This document shows positions 25,256 through 33,660 of a DNA stretch of 64,000 nt, piece after piece. The translations under genes were made by a program, and so were the position numbers. This DNA is from Saccharofermentans sp. (GTDB lineage: Bacteria; Bacillota; Clostridia; Saccharofermentanales; Saccharofermentanaceae). The notes beneath the pieces are model-generated. The model saw only the letters and a list, made by a program, of their open reading frames with translations. It was not told where the DNA came from and made no database searches. The DNA lies in NCBI GenBank assembly GCA_024403675.1, contig JAKSRH010000007.1, positions 1 through 64,000 of the forward strand. Direction: 5' to 3'. Position 1 is the stretch's first letter. Each line of letters opens with the position of its first letter.

Positions 25256-26479
25256 ATGGCTGATACTGATTTTGTAAATAGAGTTCTTGAATTTTGTTAT
25301 TACACCCAAAATCATAGAATTCATAAAAGTACAAATACTAATTATGTGCTTTATACTCAGGTTATTAATGCGATTAAAAAGGCCCTAGGAGATAACATTT
25401 ATAAAAATAATAGTGATGATTATAATTATTACTATTCTCGTGAAACGATTACTGCTAGGATTGCTGGAAATGCCATTGATTCTACTAATGGTAATATTAA
25501 TTATAATGCAAAGCTTTTTGATAAGCTTGGTAAATTTATTAATGAATTTTCTGATGCTCTAGATAAAAGAAAATTTTTAAAGGATAGCGTAAAGTCTTGT
25601 GATACTACAGAATCTAGCTTGATTGCGCTATTACTTTGGTCTAATCCGAAGTATTCATTAAGTGAGAAACATTACCTCTTGGATTACTTAATGTATGGTG
25701 GAAAGAGAGTATGTGAATCTGAAGAGAAGACAAATGAACCTGAAGATGGATCATGTGAAGCTGAAAAGGAAGAATACTGCTACGATACCTGGCTTGAGGA
25801 TAACATTAGTGAGTGCACTGATTGGCGTTTCTTTTATCGAAGTTTGGCAATAATCTCTAAGGATAAAGCTGGAGATGTTAAAATTGCTGACATGATAAAT
25901 ACTTACTTGGTGCATATTAATTCTGATAAGAAAATAGAAGATGATTGGTCTGTCGAGTCGCTATTTAGATTGTTTAATACAGAGGGACAAAGCATTAGAG
26001 AGCGTTATAGAATTGCGTCTTATTTAAAGACTCTTTTCGATATTGATTTTAATTTGCCTTCTAGATGGAGTTATATACCTACATTTCCTTTTCCTAAATG
26101 TGTTGATACAGAGAAGTCTTTTTATTACTTTGATGTAAATGAAGCTAATAAATACTGTTGTGATGTTTTTAAACAAAAATACGAGCGTGACATCTTGTTA
26201 GAAATTATGAATTCGACATTTACATTTGATGAGTATTGTGATGGTTATGAGTCTACTTGGGAATCACATATAGAAAATATTAGTATTTCTGAAGACGAAG
26301 AATTAGAAGTAGTTCTTGTGCCTAAAGAAACATTAATTGATGTAATAACAACCGATAATAAATATAAGTTGGACGATAATGGCTTGGATGCTTTGCTTAT
26401 ATACGATTATATTAAATATAACGACGGTGAAGTGGGTAATCATGTTCATGGTAGTAAGTTAGTGAAGGTTAGTTGGTGA
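25256..26479 (+). CDS. Unknown protein paired with a metallo-hydrolase
   Basis: The protein has about 408 residues, no signal peptide and no membrane segment. It is acidic and rich in Asn, Asp and Tyr. An acidic Glu-rich stretch around residue 165 may be a linker between two domains. I recognise no motif. The start at 25256 follows GGGAG. It ends four bases before the metallo-hydrolase gene, so the two are co-transcribed and probably act together. The codon use is AT-richer than carAB or the glt genes, which fits acquired DNA. Confidence 0.7.
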   Translation: MADTDFVNRVLEFCYYTQNHRIHKSTNTNYVLYTQVINAIKKALGDNIYKNNSDDYNYYYSRETITARIAGNAIDSTNGNINYNAKLFDKLGKFINEFSDALDKRKFLKDSVKSCDTTESSLIALLLWSNPKYSLSEKHYLLDYLMYGGKRVCESEEKTNEPEDGSCEAEKEEYCYDTWLEDNISECTDWRFFYRSLAIISKDKAGDVKIADMINTYLVHINSDKKIEDDWSVESLFRLFNTEGQSIRERYRIASYLKTLFDIDFNLPSRWSYIPTFPFPKCVDTEKSFYYFDVNEANKYCCDVFKQKYERDILLEIMNSTFTFDEYCDGYESTWESHIENISISEDEELEVVLVPKETLIDVITTDNKYKLDDNGLDALLIYDYIKYNDGEVGNHVHGSKLVKVSW

Positions 26480-26483
26480 ATTT

Positions 26484-27431
26484 ATGAAGGATAATGAAGT
26501 ATATATATTAAATGCATCGAGTAAAGCAAATCATGATAAAACGGGAAATACTTGTGTATATTATTATGATAACAGCATGGTTTTTATTGACTGTGGAAAA
26601 GCACGTTTCCTTGCGTTGGAAAATTATGAACCAAGAATAAATGAACTGTTGAAAAATCATAAAGCTCAAATTGAACAATTGTTTTTGGTGGTTACTCATC
26701 CTCATAAAGATCATTATACAACATTTAAAGATGTTGTAGAAATAATCAAACCTAAATCAGCTATGGCCATAGTATTTAAAATCCCAAGTAATAAAACATA
26801 CTCAGCTCAAGATACAGTTAGGCGTAATGATTATGACTTAAGAGTAAAAACTGAAATTAACAGTCTTAAAAAAATCACGTATAACAACGGAAAAAAGCTA
26901 AATGTATTAACTATTGAAATACCGGATAAAATGGAAAATGTACTTGAAGATATCCCAGGTGTTTCCGGCTATAACGGTATGGACACAACAATCTTAAATA
27001 ATGTTATTGTGTATGGTAATGAAGTAATTAACGACCTCAATCAAAAGTACGGTGAGCCTGATAAGATGTCTACAGAAAGATACATAAATGATGTCGGTGT
27101 TGTTGTAAAAATAAAAAGAGATAATGATAGCGTTCTTTTTACAGGCGATATGTCTTACCACTTTTGGTATGATGCCTATAAAAATGATATGGAAATAAAA
27201 CATATAGTACTTCCGCATCATGGTGGATCCTCTTGGATTGCAGATGTAGCTCAAGGTGTTACAAATACCCATTTCTATAAAGATGCTTGTGAGTTATATC
27301 TATCATCTATATATGACAACGTAATTGGAGATGAGAATAAGAATAATTCTCCAGCATATTTTGTAAAAGAAGCTTTTAATGTAGATCCAAAGAAAATTAA
27401 GTCTACAAAGGATGGCATGATAACCATCTAA
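26484..27431 (+). CDS. ComEC-like metallo-beta-lactamase-fold hydrolase
   Basis: The 315-residue protein has the MBL metal motif VVTHPHKDH (residues 69-77). A second ligand region is FTGDM, and a C-terminal HHGGSS resembles the soluble MBL domain of ComEC and related phosphodiesterases. It has no membrane segments. Such enzymes cut phosphodiester bonds in nucleic acids or nucleotides. It follows the unknown gene at 25256 by four bases. The pairing of an MBL enzyme with an unknown large protein is common in defence loci, but a defence role is inference here. Confidence 0.75.
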   Translation: MKDNEVYILNASSKANHDKTGNTCVYYYDNSMVFIDCGKARFLALENYEPRINELLKNHKAQIEQLFLVVTHPHKDHYTTFKDVVEIIKPKSAMAIVFKIPSNKTYSAQDTVRRNDYDLRVKTEINSLKKITYNNGKKLNVLTIEIPDKMENVLEDIPGVSGYNGMDTTILNNVIVYGNEVINDLNQKYGEPDKMSTERYINDVGVVVKIKRDNDSVLFTGDMSYHFWYDAYKNDMEIKHIVLPHHGGSSWIADVAQGVTNTHFYKDACELYLSSIYDNVIGDENKNNSPAYFVKEAFNVDPKKIKSTKDGMITI

Positions 27432-27481
27432 CTCGTACCGTGCTATAATAAAGCATTAAATCGAATAGGGTTATTAGTTTA

Positions 27482-29269
27482 ATGGTTTGGTACGTTTGTT
27501 TTGTTTTATCTATATTGACACTCTTGGTTTCTATCCAGAACGCTGTGGTTATTTCACGTAATTATAAATCTGGTCAGAACCTTAACGCATTTTATATAAT
27601 TTTTATTGGTGTGTTTTTAAGCTTAGCAGTTGCTATCACGCCTATCTTTTACCTTAACCTTCAGGGACACTCCGCATTTGGTCTTAAACTTGTCATGACG
27701 GTGCTTATCCAGACTTTGCAGGTGTTTACCGTTGACTCCTCTAGTGAGTTTATTTTTGACAACGTTGTTGGCGCTGCTACACCTCTAGCTGAGGGTTACT
27801 CCGCATATTTGGCGGTTCTTTTCTTTGTAGCACCAATTATGACTTTCGGATTTGTTTTATCACTTTTCCGTAATATCTTTTCCTTTGTTAGATACATCAC
27901 ACAGTATTGGAGTGATGTTTATGTTTTCTCTGAACTTAGTGAGAAGTCACTTTGCCTCGCGAAAAGCATCAAGAAAAACCACCCTAAGGCAACTATCGTG
28001 TTCACTAACGTAGATAAGGACGAGGGTACCGTTATCGCCGAGTATGTGGATATGGCTCGAGAGATTCATGCTATCCTTTTTCAAAAGGATATCGCGACTG
28101 TTAACCTTCGTCGCCATAGCTCTAAGGCTAATATGACTTTCTTTGCTATCGACGAAGATGAGAGTGAGAACATCACTAATTCTTTGAAACTTATTAATAT
28201 ATACGCGGATAGAGATAATACTTCGCTTTTTGTGTTTAGTACTTCTATTGAGGGCGAGATTGTATTCTCTAATTGCACTCCTTCTAAGCTTAAGATTCGT
28301 CGTATTAATGAGATTAGATCTTTAATTTACAACTTCCTATATAACGACGGACATCAGGTGTTCGAAAGTGGCGTCGGCCTTGATGGTAAGAAGACAATTA
28401 ACGCAATAATCCTAGGTCTTGGTCGTTATGGCACAGAGATGCTTAAGGCTCTTACTTGGTATTGTCAGATGGACGGGTATGAGGCTAATATCCACGCCTT
28501 TGATAAGGATCTAGAGGCGGGGTCTCGCTTCGCAGGTTTATGTCCAGATGTGGTGTCCGAGAAGTATAACGGAATAGATGTAGAGGGCGAGAGTCGCTAT
28601 AACATTAAGATTCATTCTGGTGTTGATGTTCGTAGTGGTGATTTTGCGTCTGAAATCGAGAAGATTGGTGCAGTGACATTCGTGTTCGTGTGCCTTGGAT
28701 CTGATAGCGAGAATATTAAGCAGGGTGCTAATATTAGAATGCTTTGTGAACGTTATGGTAGTAACCCATTAATTAAGCTTGTTGTTTATGGTACAGAGAA
28801 GACAAATGTTCTATCTGGCCTTACTAACTACCACGGCCAGCCATTCAATATCGATACTATGGGCGACCGCGAGACTTGTTATAGTGAAGAAGTCATCATG
28901 AGTAGTAAGCTCGAGAACTTGGCTTTGGCACGCCATATGAAATGGGGTAGTGAGCAGGAGTTCTGGAAGTATGAGTATAACTATAGATCTTCCATGGCGT
29001 CCGCTATTCATTTGCATGCGCGTATCGCTTGTGGTGTTCCTGGTGCAAACAAAAAGACAGAGGATTTGACTCCTAGTGAGCGCGATAGCTTGGAGATACT
29101 CGAGCACCGTCGCTGGAATGCTTATATGCGTACAGAAGGGTATGTTTATAGCGGTTCCCTTGATAGTAGTACGCGTAATGACCTCGCGAAAGTGCACCAT
29201 AATCTTGTAGCCTTCGGTAAATTGAATGAGGCAGATAGACGTAAAGACGGCGACGTAGGTACGCTCTAA
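27482..29269 (+). CDS. Membrane protein with NAD-binding (TrkA/RCK-like) and RyR-like domains
   Basis: The 595-residue protein has about four N-terminal membrane helices (residues 1-140). A first nucleotide-binding-like region follows (DVYVFSELSEKSLCLAKSI, TIVFTNVDKDEG). A Rossmann domain comes next, with INAIILGLGRYGTEMLKAL, followed by HAFDKD. The C-terminal 60 residues (LEHRRWNAYMRTEGYVYSG ... KVHHNLVAFGKL) resemble the RyR domain. This order is like a channel or membrane sensor gated by nucleotides. Bacterial RyR domains have been proposed to sense nucleotides in conflict systems. I infer a membrane effector or regulator and its exact role is unknown. Weak ribosome site. Confidence 0.65.
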   Translation: MVWYVCFVLSILTLLVSIQNAVVISRNYKSGQNLNAFYIIFIGVFLSLAVAITPIFYLNLQGHSAFGLKLVMTVLIQTLQVFTVDSSSEFIFDNVVGAATPLAEGYSAYLAVLFFVAPIMTFGFVLSLFRNIFSFVRYITQYWSDVYVFSELSEKSLCLAKSIKKNHPKATIVFTNVDKDEGTVIAEYVDMAREIHAILFQKDIATVNLRRHSSKANMTFFAIDEDESENITNSLKLINIYADRDNTSLFVFSTSIEGEIVFSNCTPSKLKIRRINEIRSLIYNFLYNDGHQVFESGVGLDGKKTINAIILGLGRYGTEMLKALTWYCQMDGYEANIHAFDKDLEAGSRFAGLCPDVVSEKYNGIDVEGESRYNIKIHSGVDVRSGDFASEIEKIGAVTFVFVCLGSDSENIKQGANIRMLCERYGSNPLIKLVVYGTEKTNVLSGLTNYHGQPFNIDTMGDRETCYSEEVIMSSKLENLALARHMKWGSEQEFWKYEYNYRSSMASAIHLHARIACGVPGANKKTEDLTPSERDSLEILEHRRWNAYMRTEGYVYSGSLDSSTRNDLAKVHHNLVAFGKLNEADRRKDGDVGTL

Positions 29270-29354
29270 AAATTCTTGAAATTTTTTTGCTCATTTTTTG
29301 AAAACCACACAATCTAATAAGTGAAAGACAAAACACGAAAGGTTGGCGGATCAG

Positions 29355-30335
29355 ATGAGTGAAAATAAGATTACAATCGAAGCAGTAAATTATATTACCA
29401 GTGAATGGATGAAGTTCCAGAGGGGTGAGCGTGAGCGTTTTATCGCGAGTGACATCGCGGATGACCTTGGCATGGAAGTTAATGATGTGCTGAAGACATT
29501 CTATTCGCTTAAAAAGGATGGCACCATCTCAGAGTATGTCCTTTTCTATGAGCTTGGTATTACTGTCGAGGAAGCATTTAATAATTTTCGTAATGGTATT
29601 CCTACAGAGGAGGATTATAGAGATAGTTTTCTCTACCTGGTGGCTAATAACTCCTTCGAAGGCAAGAACTTTCTCGATATCATGGCATCAGCAAGCCACA
29701 AACTCATTAAGAGTGCGAGAGATATTGTACTTCACGAATATGATGAGATTATTGATTATGTGGATGCACGCGTTGGCTATTTGGATTCTCACAAGAAATA
29801 TGTACTCGTTAAGAATATCATCTTCAGAATGGTGTTAGAACTTATTAATTCTGGTGTCCCTAATGTAAATATTCATGATCTCATTGGAACTAGTTTTGAA
29901 CTTCTTGAAGTCGAGAAAGACAGACCCATCGAGAAGGAAGTGAATGCATTTGAGTCTTGGGTAAATATGTATCGTAATGAGATTCCAACTTTGAAGATGT
30001 ACGAGGATGCACTTACGTGTATTAGAGTATCTTTGTCTCATCTTTTTATCACAGACAAGATGGACTTGCCAGAGTATTTGCTCCCTATCGCTGAGGTGTG
30101 CGCTCTTCGTTACTATAGATATATCTATGGTTATGTATCCACTCATCAGGGTGAGCTGACTTTGGCTCAAATGGGAGAAGTGTTTGGTAGTATCGTCAGT
30201 TATATTTCTGATAGATTCCTGAGTGAGAGTTTCATTAATTCTCGGTTTACAGAGGCTGTTATTGAACAGCTTATTGAACACGCATATACAGAGGAATACA
30301 TCAAGATTAAAGGTGAGATTCCTAAGTTCAAGTGA
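29355..30335 (+). CDS. Module protein X1 (paralogue of 32294-33262)
   Basis: The 326-residue protein is soluble. Its first 75 residues look like a winged helix (RFIASDIADDLGMEV ... LKKDGTISEYVLFYELGIT). The rest is all helical, with no known motif. It aligns over its full length with X2 at 32294-33262. Shared features are the (T/S)xYV(L/I)F(Y/N)ELG(I/V)T block, KKYVL, a RMVL block and ExCALxYYxxIY. It opens a module followed by a structured intergenic region and a Lon-like AAA+ gene. ATG at 29355 is preceded by only a weak GG-rich site. Confidence 0.7.
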   Translation: MSENKITIEAVNYITSEWMKFQRGERERFIASDIADDLGMEVNDVLKTFYSLKKDGTISEYVLFYELGITVEEAFNNFRNGIPTEEDYRDSFLYLVANNSFEGKNFLDIMASASHKLIKSARDIVLHEYDEIIDYVDARVGYLDSHKKYVLVKNIIFRMVLELINSGVPNVNIHDLIGTSFELLEVEKDRPIEKEVNAFESWVNMYRNEIPTLKMYEDALTCIRVSLSHLFITDKMDLPEYLLPIAEVCALRYYRYIYGYVSTHQGELTLAQMGEVFGSIVSYISDRFLSESFINSRFTEAVIEQLIEHAYTEEYIKIKGEIPKFK

Positions 30336-30375
30336 TAATGAATAGATTCATTACTGTGTAAGTCTTCTAATAAAT

Positions 30376-30393
30376 ATTGGAGGTATATAAGTC
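30376..30393 (+). repeat. Shared 18-bp word in the intergenic region after X1
   Basis: ATTGGAGGTATATAAGTC is identical to 33394-33411 after X2. Both are preceded by a TTCTNNAATAAA-like stretch. It contains a ribosome-site-like GGAGG. Confidence 0.65.
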
Positions 30394-30418
30394 GATTCTG
30401 GAGGTAGCTTATTGGTAA

Positions 30419-30514
30419 ATGAATTTGTATTCAGATATTTATCAGACATTCGCTTTTTACTATTTTTTTATTACATCAGAAGAAAGAATTTCAAGTCAAC
30501 AACTTATTAAATAG
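30419..30514 (+). CDS. Possible 31-aa ORF in the X1-AAA1 intergenic region
   Basis: The frame begins MNLYSDIYQTFAFYYFF and ends SSQQLIK. GGAGG lies 14 bases before the ATG, which is farther than usual. It overlaps the left arm of the inverted repeat at 30440-30548. Support is weak. It could be an incidental frame in a non-coding region. Confidence 0.25.
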   Translation: MNLYSDIYQTFAFYYFFITSEERISSQQLIK

Positions 30515-30548
30515 ATAGAAGCTTATCTTACACTTTGAGTGTCTGATA
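30440..30548. repeat. Inverted repeat TATCAGACA / TGTCTGATA
   Basis: Perfect 9-bp arms (30440-30448 and 30540-30548) with 91 bases between. A related pair (GTCAGAC/GTCTGAC) lies at the matching place after X2, at 33457-33539. Confidence 0.55.
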
Positions 30549-30581
30549 TTCGGTGTACTACTCACCATTTTTTACTAAATC

Positions 30582-30728
30582 TTGGCGGCTAATAACGCTA
30601 AGGTTTGGGACAAGGCGCGTAAATTGTGGCAATTAAGTATCGCAGTTGCCACGCATGCGGATTCATTTTTGCCCGACATGGATCCGCATGATGTACGTGT
30701 TTACTTTTCTGACGGGTATTTCATGTGA
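30582..30728 (+). CDS. Possible 48-aa ORF or gene remnant before AAA1
   Basis: From TTG 30582 the frame reads LAANNAKVWDKARKLWQLS and ends DPHDVRVYFSDGYFM, with protein-like composition. There is no ribosome site, and a stop lies just upstream. It may be a truncated remnant or a small protein with an unusual start. It ends about 20 bp before AAA1. In another frame the same DNA has a CxxC pair (YRSCHACGF). Confidence 0.35.
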   Translation: MAANNAKVWDKARKLWQLSIAVATHADSFLPDMDPHDVRVYFSDGYFM

Positions 30729-30749
30729 TTCTTAAGGAGATTTTTATAT

Positions 30750-32273
30750 ATGCGTAATTTCGCGAATATTAAGAGTGCAAAAATATGTGTAAGCCGCATT
30801 AGTCCAACTAATTCTGACGTGGGTTCTGAAGCGGATTCTAGTGCAGATTCCAAAGTAGGTTCTAACTCGGATTTCAACTTGAATTCGGAGGAGAATCGTG
30901 ATGTCAGAGAAAAGGTGTTTTGCGTAGTGAATTATGCTTATAGTAATGGTATTGCGATTCATGCAAGCGACGTGTTAAATCTTGTTAAAAATAAAGAAAT
31001 CATTTTGATTAAAGATGTTTGTGATTTTGTTGATTTTATTGCATTAATACAGCATTTTTCCAATCTTGAATATATGCTCGGATTTCTTGGGTTTAGGTTC
31101 ATGGCCAAGGCTGAAGTGGAGTTTTCATTTAATGAGGGGGAGTTTATTGAGGTCAGTATGGCTGATTCTAGATGTGTAAATCTTAATGTCTGTAGTGGTG
31201 TGTTCTCTGCCATTGGACAGACTATGACTAGGGGAATGAATGCTGTTAGGGTTGGTGGTTCTAGAAGGAATTATAAGAACCCTCTTATTCGCAAAAGTGA
31301 TTTGCCTGTAATCAAAGAGATTCTTTCTGGCAAGGATAATGCTGAAAAGAATGGATATAGAAAGTCAAAGGCGGTCGCAGATTATTGTAATCTTGTGGTG
31401 GCCCCAACTAAGTTTAATGATATGACGCCTGAAGTTCAGTATTCCGAGGTTTATTCACTCATGGCTCAGAATAATCTTCCTCCGGAGGTTATTGATCAGC
31501 TTTGCCCAGCGATTCGTCGCTATATTGCTAAGGGTGAGATAAGCCCTATCCTCATGATTGGTGAGGGCGGTATCGGCAAGACTATGACAGCTCAGATAAT
31601 TAGTAATATTCTTGGTATCCCATTTAAACAGATTAGTGCGACGAATATGGCGACTAGTATGGGGTTTGCTGGTACCGCTGCTCACTATACTTGCGCTGAT
31701 GTAGGAGAACTTACTCGATTGATGCTTGATAACGGACAGTGTAATGTATCGATGCTCATCGATGAGATTGATAAGTGTCAGGCAGGTGGAAGTGGTGTCA
31801 ATCTCGAGAATGAACTTCTTAGTGTGTGTGATGGTTCTCGCTGCATCATGGATAAGTTCATGGGAATTGAGGTTAACTTGTCTAAGACCCTCATTTTTCT
31901 TACTGCTAATGATGAGAGTGCTATCTCGCCTTATCTTCGTGATAGATGTGTAAAGGTGTATTTCCCTAAGCCTACTCTGGATCGCTTGGAGACTATTGTT
32001 CTTAGAAAGTTTTTTTACATGGCTACGGATGATGTGATTAATGAACATCTTGATTATGACGAGGATGTTCTTACTAGAGGAATTCAGAAGCTTTGGGATA
32101 AGGGTATCCGTTCTTTCAGACCTTATCTTAATTATATTGACGCTTTATATCATGTGGTGGAGAAGACTTACTTCGAGACAGGTAATGATGTTGTGATCTC
32201 TGATCAGATGGTAGATGGAATTGTGGATAAAGTACGTAGTTCTTACGGAAATACTATTGGTTTTAGTTCTTAA
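30750..32273 (+). CDS. Lon-like AAA+ ATPase, module copy 1
   Basis: The 507-residue protein has an unrecognised N-terminal domain (about 1-180), then an AAA+ domain. Walker A is GEGGIGKT (271-278), Walker B is LIDEIDK (about 336-342), sensor 1 is IFLTAND and the arginine region is YLRDRC. The sequence between them (ISATNMATSMGFAG) is of the Lon/MoxR kind. A helical lid follows. There is no peptidase domain and no catalytic Ser-Lys dyad. It aligns with the second copy at 34531-36042 along its length. It probably remodels a partner protein or nucleoprotein. ATG follows AAGGAG. Confidence 0.78.
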   Translation: MRNFANIKSAKICVSRISPTNSDVGSEADSSADSKVGSNSDFNLNSEENRDVREKVFCVVNYAYSNGIAIHASDVLNLVKNKEIILIKDVCDFVDFIALIQHFSNLEYMLGFLGFRFMAKAEVEFSFNEGEFIEVSMADSRCVNLNVCSGVFSAIGQTMTRGMNAVRVGGSRRNYKNPLIRKSDLPVIKEILSGKDNAEKNGYRKSKAVADYCNLVVAPTKFNDMTPEVQYSEVYSLMAQNNLPPEVIDQLCPAIRRYIAKGEISPILMIGEGGIGKTMTAQIISNILGIPFKQISATNMATSMGFAGTAAHYTCADVGELTRLMLDNGQCNVSMLIDEIDKCQAGGSGVNLENELLSVCDGSRCIMDKFMGIEVNLSKTLIFLTANDESAISPYLRDRCVKVYFPKPTLDRLETIVLRKFFYMATDDVINEHLDYDEDVLTRGIQKLWDKGIRSFRPYLNYIDALYHVVEKTYFETGNDVVISDQMVDGIVDKVRSSYGNTIGFSS

Positions 32274-32293
32274 TTTATAGGAGGATTTATTTT

Positions 32294-33262
32294 ATGACTA
32301 TGGATACAGTGGAATATATTATTGATCAGTATTGGAAGTATATGAATGGTATACGTGATCGGTTCGACATAGAAGAACTTTCCTGTGAGACGGGTGAGGA
32401 CTATGAAAATGTGTCGATTATTGTTGATTCCATGGAACACAGGGGTGAGGTTAGTAATTATGTTATTTTTAACGAACTTGGGGTTACTCCTGAGGATCTT
32501 GTCGAGTATCAGAGACTTAGGATTCCAAGTAATGAAGCCTACAATAACAGCGTGAATTTTTTATTATTCGAAAACGAATATATTGGGGATGATTTGGCAG
32601 AGATTGATTCACTTTGTGATGGGGTCTCTAAGGCGGCTGCCTACAATATAGTTTTCCGTTGGTTCGAAGATATTTGGAAGTATATCAATGAGAAGTGCCC
32701 TGATCTTGGGGATGATAAGAAGTATGTGCTTCTGATGAATGTTATTGAACGTATGGTGCTTGATGTGCTTAGTACAGGACTTTGTAGTGGTTTGACTATG
32801 AAAGACATGATAGAGAGAAACTTTGCCATTTGTGCAGTGGCTAAGGACTGTGAAATTGAGCCTGAGGCTAATGCGTTCGAGGATACGGTAGATAACTATA
32901 GACTTGATATTCCATCGTGTGAGCAGTTCAGAGATTTGTGTTCATGTCTTAAGGTGTCCTTAAAGCTTCTTGATGAAGAGGATAGTGACGATATCCCTGA
33001 TTACTTGAGAATAGTCGCTGAAAGATGTGCTCTTAAGTATTATGAGCATATCTATTCCATTATTAAATTCAATAAAGACAAGCTTACTAATTTTGAAATG
33101 GGTAATATATTTATAGGGGTATTATCTTATATTGCAGACTTGTTTTTGGAGCGTAATTTCCTCGCATCTCTTCCACAGGGGGATGGAATAAAGCGTCTCG
33201 TGGAGCATGCATATATGTACAGATTTATTCTTATGAAGGGTTATGTGCCTAATCTTGGTTAA
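32294..33262 (+). CDS. Module protein X2 (paralogue of 29355-30335)
   Basis: The 322-residue protein has the same plan as X1: a winged-helix-like start (RFDIEELSCETGEDYENV ... HRGEVSNYVIFNELGVT) and an all-helical body with KKYVLLMNVIERMVLD and ERCALKYYEHIY. It follows AAA1 by 20 bp with AGGAGG as ribosome site, so X1, AAA1 and X2 may be partly co-transcribed. The X1/X2 divergence is high, so the duplication is old. Function unknown, with DNA binding suggested by the N terminus. Confidence 0.7.
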   Translation: MTMDTVEYIIDQYWKYMNGIRDRFDIEELSCETGEDYENVSIIVDSMEHRGEVSNYVIFNELGVTPEDLVEYQRLRIPSNEAYNNSVNFLLFENEYIGDDLAEIDSLCDGVSKAAAYNIVFRWFEDIWKYINEKCPDLGDDKKYVLLMNVIERMVLDVLSTGLCSGLTMKDMIERNFAICAVAKDCEIEPEANAFEDTVDNYRLDIPSCEQFRDLCSCLKVSLKLLDEEDSDDIPDYLRIVAERCALKYYEHIYSIIKFNKDKLTNFEMGNIFIGVLSYIADLFLERNFLASLPQGDGIKRLVEHAYMYRFILMKGYVPNLG

Positions 33263-33393
33263 TTGTTTTAAAATGCCTAATTTTTGCCGAAAATATGTTT
33301 GCATTTTGTTTGGAGTGGAGTTATAGTTAATGCAATAAGACAATTACTTTGGAGAAATTCCGATTCGATAGTAGCTTAATCTTCTTTAATAAA

Positions 33394-33411
33394 ATTGGAG
33401 GTATATAAGTC
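33394..33411 (+). repeat. Shared 18-bp word in the intergenic region after X2
   Basis: This is the second copy of ATTGGAGGTATATAAGTC (see 30376-30393). Confidence 0.65.
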
Positions 33412-33456
33412 ACTAGAAGATAGATTCAGATGCTGACGAATTAGGATATTAACAAT

Positions 33457-33539
33457 GTCAGACTACATTGAAAACCAAAATTTAGAAAACCACTTTTTTG
33501 TAAACCAAAATTTAGAAAACCATATTTATTAAGTCTGAC
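33457..33539. repeat. Inverted repeat around the iteron array
   Basis: GTCAGAC (33457-33463) and GTCTGAC (33533-33539) enclose four 15-bp direct repeats. The arrangement matches 30440-30548. Confidence 0.5.
33470..33529. repeat. Four tandem 15-bp iterons
   Basis: Units start at 33470, 33485, 33500 and 33515. Each has G(A/T)AAACCA followed by seven A/T-rich bases. The exact 15-bp period suggests an array for a DNA-binding protein. A single GAAAACCA also occurs near 29298-29306, before X1. Confidence 0.7.
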
Positions 33540-33660
33540 TTACACACATATACAATTTAGCCATTTGCCTACTAGGGGTAGGTGTCTCTTTCGGACTCCT
33601 TTTTTCCTTTGGCAGATATTGTTGTCTTAGAAATTATTATTTTTAAGGAGACTTTTAGTT

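Noticed and set aside
33470-33529. CRISPR array
   Set aside because: The repeats are 15 bp long, touch end to end and have no spacers. There are no cas genes in the window.
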